Positions 51,944-54,633 of a stretch of 54,633 bases of DNA are shown here, one piece after another (the first letter of the stretch is position 1; each line of letters opens with the position of its first letter). The DNA comes from Longimicrobiales bacterium (lineage in GTDB: Bacteria > Gemmatimonadota > Gemmatimonadetes > Longimicrobiales > Gaopeijiaceae). The position numbers were made by a program, and so were the translations under genes. The DNA is taken from NCBI GenBank assembly GCA_029245345.1, contig JAQWPM010000026.1:1-54633 (forward strand), written 5' to 3'. The notes beneath the pieces were generated by a model that ran no database searches, was not told the origin of the DNA, and saw only the letters and a program-made list of their open reading frames with translations.

Positions 51944-53377
51944 ATGACGCTGAAGGTCCACAACACCGCGACGCGATCACTGCAGCTGTTCGAGCCTCTC
52001 AATGAGGGAAGGGCCACGGTATACGCGTGTGGACCGACCATCTACAACCATGCCCACATTGGGAATTTCAGGACTTTCCTCTTCTTCGATCTCGTGCACC
52101 GCTATCTCGAGTGGAGCGGATATGACGTCACGTTCGTCATGAACCTGACGGACGTAGATGACAAGGTGATCGAGACTGCCTTTGCGGCTGGCCTGTCCAT
52201 CACGGAGCATACCGGCCCGTTCGGAGACGTCTTCCTCGAGGACACCGGAACGCTGGGAATCCGCACCGTCGATCGTTATCCGCGCGCGACGGAGTACATC
52301 GAGCGCATGGTCACCTTCATTGGACGACTGGTCGAAGGCGGACACGCGTATGCCTCTGAGGATGGTGCGGTCTACTTCTCGATCGAGTCATTCGCTGAAT
52401 ACGGAAAGCTCAAGGGTATCGACACCTCGACGCTCATCGTTGGCGCCCGCGTGGACCACGACGAATACGAGAAGGAAGACGCCCGTGACTTCGCCCTATG
52501 GAAGGCCGCCACAGAAGAAGACGAGAAGGTCGGCGCTGCGTGGGACTCACCTTGGGGCAGGGGTCGGCCTGGCTGGCATCTAGAGTGCTCGGTCATGAGC
52601 ACAACCGAACTGGGTGACACCCTCGACATGCACCTCGGGGGCGAAGATCTTGTCTTCCCGCATCATGAAAACGAGATCGCGCAGTCCGAATGTGCGACCG
52701 GATTGCCGTTCGTCCGTTACTGGATGCATGTGAGGCATCTGTTCGTCGAGGGCAAGAAGATGTCGAAGTCACTCGGCAACTTCATCACGGTCCGCGAACT
52801 CCTCGAAGAAGGGTACGATCCTGCCTCGATCCGCCACCAACTCATCTCGTCGCATTACCGCGGTGAGCTGAACTTCACGCGTGACGGACTAAAGGCGTCC
52901 GCGGCTGCGGTTCAACGCATATTGGATTTCGAAGCCCGGCTCGATGCCGCGGTCGTGGATGACGCGGCAGAAGCCTCGAAGCTCCCGGAGTTGGCCGAGT
53001 CGGCGCGCGGGTCGTTCCAATCTGCGATGGACAACGACTTCAATTCTGCAGATGCCATGGCTGCGATCTTTGTTCTGGTCGGTGGGGTCAATGCCGAATT
53101 GGACTCGCGGGGGGTGGTGTCGTCCTCGGACCGTGATGCCGTCGTCGTGGTTCTTCGATCGATGGACGAGGTGCTCGGCCTTCTCGAAGTCGCACACGCT
53201 TCACGGTCGGTGGATGACGACATGGCCGCGTATGTCGAACAGAAGATCCAGGAACGTGCGGATGCGCGAGCCAAAAAGGACTTCGCGACGTCCGATGCGA
53301 TTCGAGACGAGCTCGCGGAGAAGGACATCGTACTCGAGGACGGAGCGGACGGGACACGCTGGAAGGTGGTCGGCTAG
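51944..53377 (+). CDS. cysS: cysteinyl-tRNA synthetase
   Basis: CysS charges tRNA-Cys. The 477-residue class I synthetase has zinc and ATP motifs YACGPTIYNHAHIGNFRTF (HIGH-type HIGN), VMNLTDVDDKVI, and GRPGWHLECSVMST. DMHLGGEDLVFPHHENEIAQSE and HLFVEGKKMSKSLGNFITV (KMSKS) complete the site. The C-terminal helical anticodon-binding region ends with a short tail (KDIVLEDGADGTRWKVV) seen in many homologues. The ATG is preceded by a GGGGGATGG stretch 4 bases away. It lies between pyrF and a small membrane protein. Confidence 0.96.
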   Translation: MTLKVHNTATRSLQLFEPLNEGRATVYACGPTIYNHAHIGNFRTFLFFDLVHRYLEWSGYDVTFVMNLTDVDDKVIETAFAAGLSITEHTGPFGDVFLEDTGTLGIRTVDRYPRATEYIERMVTFIGRLVEGGHAYASEDGAVYFSIESFAEYGKLKGIDTSTLIVGARVDHDEYEKEDARDFALWKAATEEDEKVGAAWDSPWGRGRPGWHLECSVMSTTELGDTLDMHLGGEDLVFPHHENEIAQSECATGLPFVRYWMHVRHLFVEGKKMSKSLGNFITVRELLEEGYDPASIRHQLISSHYRGELNFTRDGLKASAAAVQRILDFEARLDAAVVDDAAEASKLPELAESARGSFQSAMDNDFNSADAMAAIFVLVGGVNAELDSRGVVSSSDRDAVVVVLRSMDEVLGLLEVAHASRSVDDDMAAYVEQKIQERADARAKKDFATSDAIRDELAEKDIVLEDGADGTRWKVVG

Positions 53378-53408
53378 CCGCTTCTTCCCGCTGAGCCAAA
53401 GAGAACCC

Positions 53409-53771
53409 ATGGACGAAACAGAAGAGAACAGGGTAGGGGCCTGGGAGGAGTTGAGGCGCCGCCGCGTCGGCCGGGTCTCCAGCGCCTATATCACCATCGC
53501 GTTTGCCCTGGTCGAGGTGGCGAAGTGGGTGGTCGGAACGGGAGGAGAGAGTGACACCTTGCACCGCATTCTCCTCGGAGCCGCTGTTCTGGGCTTACCT
53601 TTGGCCGTCGTGCTCTCATTTTTCTACGATGTCACACCGACAGGGGTCGTGCGCACGCCAGAGGATGCGACCGCTGATCCGGTGTACGAGACAGGGTCCA
53701 GGGTAGGATGGGGGCTGTTACTGGCGGCTACCGTGGCCATCGGACTCCTGGCCCGGGTCCTCCGCATGTAA
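53409..53771 (+). CDS. small two- to three-helix membrane protein
   Basis: The 120-residue protein begins with an acidic stretch, then WEELRRRRVGRVSSAYITIAFALVEVAKWVV, a basic patch leading into a helix. Next come LLGAAVLGLPLAVVLSFFYDVTPTGVVRTPED and a third helix GLLLAATVAIGLLARVLRM. The RRRRVxRVxxAY and FYDVTPxGV motifs resemble the N-terminal membrane module that precedes TPR domains in some Gemmatimonadota and Acidobacteriota signalling proteins. Here it stands alone. Function is unknown. The start is ATG 53409, 31 bp after the cysS stop. Confidence 0.75.
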   Translation: MDETEENRVGAWEELRRRRVGRVSSAYITIAFALVEVAKWVVGTGGESDTLHRILLGAAVLGLPLAVVLSFFYDVTPTGVVRTPEDATADPVYETGSRVGWGLLLAATVAIGLLARVLRM

Positions 53772-53817
53772 AGGCAGCCCGCTGGACGGCCTAGGTGTGC
53801 CATCTGCACGCAATTCG

Positions 53818-53845
53818 TTGACCGTTCAGGCGGCTGGGTTACTTT
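53818..53845 (+). promoter_or_regulatory. possible promoter of the first tRNA-Thr
   Basis: TTGACC (53818-53823) and TACTTT (53840-53845) are separated by 16 bp and end 13 bp before the tRNA. The -35 element is good and the -10 element is weak, so this is a candidate only. Confidence 0.5.
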
Positions 53846-53858
53846 TTCACTAACGAGT

Positions 53859-53931
53859 GCTGGCGTAGCTCAACTGGTAGAGCAGCTGATTTGTAATCAG
53901 CAGGTTGGGGGTTCAAGTCCCTTCGCCAGCT
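53859..53931 (+). tRNA. tRNA-Thr (anticodon TGT)
   Basis: A 73-base cloverleaf: acceptor GCTGGCG pairs with CGCCAGC, the anticodon arm CTGAT-TTTGTAA-ATCAG (overlapping T ends) gives anticodon TGT (reads ACA), and the T arm contains GTTCAAGTC. The discriminator is T. CCA is not encoded. It is the first gene of the Thr-Tyr-Gly-Thr-tuf cluster. Confidence 0.95.
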
Positions 53932-54039
53932 TGTGGTTCGTCCTCCGAGCAGGACCTCGGATGACCTGTAGTTACGGTGCGTTTCGGGGGTTTACGCCTC
54001 GCAGGGGGTCGGTTACCTTCCATAGCTCGGCCGTAAAAG

Positions 54040-54070
54040 GCCGCCCCATCTGCATGGGGCGGCTCTTTTC
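54040..54070 (+). terminator. rho-independent terminator between tRNA-Thr and tRNA-Tyr
   Basis: GCCGCCCCAT (54040-54049) and ATGGGGCGGC (54054-54063) form a perfect 10-bp stem with loop CTGC, followed by TCTTTT. It lies in the 206-bp gap after the first tRNA, which otherwise shows no gene. Confidence 0.88.
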
Positions 54071-54137
54071 CGCGTTAGGTGGGGATGCGTGGACGGATTG
54101 AGTGAACACCCCCGAAAGGACTGTTTCGGGAAAATTT

Positions 54138-54219
54138 GGTGGGGTACCGAAGCGGTCAAACGGGACAGACTGTAAATCTGTTGGCTACGCCTTCGGAGGT
54201 TCGAATCCTCCCCCCACCA
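54138..54219 (+). tRNA. tRNA-Tyr (anticodon GTA)
   Basis: An 82-base class II tRNA: acceptor GGTGGGG pairs with CCCCACC, anticodon loop CTGTAAA gives GTA, and a long variable arm (GGCTACGCCTTC region) separates it from the T arm with GGTTCGAATCC. The discriminator is A. A hairpin CCCGAAA/TTTCGGG lies just upstream (54111-54130). Confidence 0.95.
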
Positions 54220-54274
54220 CTGCTTCTCCGCTTGCGGAAGGCAAATGAAGTCGAAAGCTGGAGTTTGAAGCGCT

Positions 54275-54348
54275 GCGGGAGTAGCTCAGTTGGCTAGAGC
54301 ATCAGCCTTCCAAGCTGAGGGTCGCGGGTTCGAGTCCCGTCTCCCGCT
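54275..54348 (+). tRNA. tRNA-Gly (anticodon TCC)
   Basis: A 74-base cloverleaf: acceptor GCGGGAG pairs with CTCCCGC, anticodon loop CTTCCAA gives TCC (reads GGA), T arm CGGGTTCGAGTCCCG. The discriminator is T. CCA is not encoded. Confidence 0.96.
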
Positions 54349-54378
54349 TGCAGTGTGAAGTACAGAAGTCAGCAACGC

Positions 54379-54450
<72 letters not shown>

Positions 54451-54500
54451 TGCTACCCGACGTAGCAAGGAAACACACGAACAGACTCAGAGAGCGAACG

Positions 54501-54633
54501 ATGGGTAAGGCACAATTCGAGCGGACGAAACCACACGTCAACGTGGGCACGATTGGTCACGTTGATCATGGTAAAACGACGCTGACAGCAGCGATCACGC
54601 TCACTCAATCCAAGAAGCATGGCGGAGACGCGG
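54501..54633 (+). CDS. tuf: elongation factor Tu, 5' part only
   Basis: EF-Tu delivers aminoacyl-tRNA to the ribosome. Only 44 codons lie in the window: [20 protein letters not shown] followed by [14 protein letters not shown]. The G1 P-loop is GHVDHGKT. The start is the ATG at 54501. The gene continues past the right edge. Four tRNA genes precede it in the order used by many bacteria, so transcription from the tRNA cluster into tuf is likely. Confidence 0.97.
   Translation, partial: MGKAQFERTKPHVNVGTIGHVDHGKTTLTAAITLTQSKKHGGDA

Overview
The window is about 54.6 kb of GC-rich bacterial chromosome. It carries densely packed housekeeping and cell-envelope genes, many in ATGA/GTGA-overlapping runs. 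An outer membrane is implied by beta-barrel proteins ending in phenylalanine, lipoprotein signals, an L,D-transpeptidase and an exported N-acetylmuramoyl-L-alanine amidase. The mixture of an ADOP/MacB-type orphan permease, a fused alpha-beta E1 dehydrogenase, DUF2723 and peptidase-propeller-barrel proteins suggests Gemmatimonadota or a close relative. That placement is inference from gene content; there is no rRNA here to confirm it. I see no prophage, CRISPR array, IS element or defence island.

Layout. 1-2.4 kb: a HEAT-repeat protein cut by the window edge and a convergent alpha/beta hydrolase. 2.4-6.5 kb: an exported RidA, a Tat-exported class V aminotransferase and a large DUF2723 membrane glycosyltransferase. 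6.5-11 kb: a frameshifted BlaI-type repressor, a ThiF/MoeB-rhodanese enzyme, a small barrel protein and a fused 2-oxoacid dehydrogenase E1. 11-17 kb: a YyaL relic, a GspG-like protein, a frameshifted DedA, a CoaE-PHP fusion, a DHH phosphoesterase, a Fur-family regulator and an agmatinase-like enzyme. 17-27 kb: a collapsed permease pseudogene, a cardiolipin synthase, CcdA, an ABC exporter, gamma-glutamyltransferase, MurQ and a membrane glycosyltransferase. 27-38 kb: a 1021-residue peptidase/propeller/barrel protein, class II ribonucleotide reductase, amidohydrolase, M28 peptidase, nitrilase and ornithine aminotransferase. 38-45 kb: YggX-like protein, FabH, a DksA-type protein, RNase D, pyruvate kinase, an MBL hydrolase and glucose-6-phosphate isomerase. 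45-53.8 kb: YtxH, BrkB/YihY, L,D-transpeptidase, SmpB, amidase, a TPR-type lipoprotein, PyrD, PyrF, CysS and a small membrane protein. 53.8 kb to the end: tRNA-Thr(TGT), tRNA-Tyr(GTA), tRNA-Gly(TCC), tRNA-Thr(GGT) and the start of tuf, the same order as in Escherichia coli thrU-tyrU-glyT-thrT-tufB.

The most unusual DNA is the convergent gap between rocD and the YggX gene (37758-38168). It holds two inverted, diverged copies of one roughly 150-170 bp palindromic unit. Each copy has its own different but self-complementary outer stem around a shared core. This is a BIME-like arrangement, and I cannot name the family. Other notable signals are tandem NrdR-type boxes placed on the nrdJ promoter, stacked palindromes in the rocD leader that cover the likely ribosome-binding site, an in-frame CoaE-PHP fusion, and a RidA/PLP-enzyme pair in which both proteins carry export signals.

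Single-base frameshifts break two otherwise intact genes (BlaI near 6694, DedA near 12066). They may be assembly errors or recent mutations, and the sequence alone cannot separate these.
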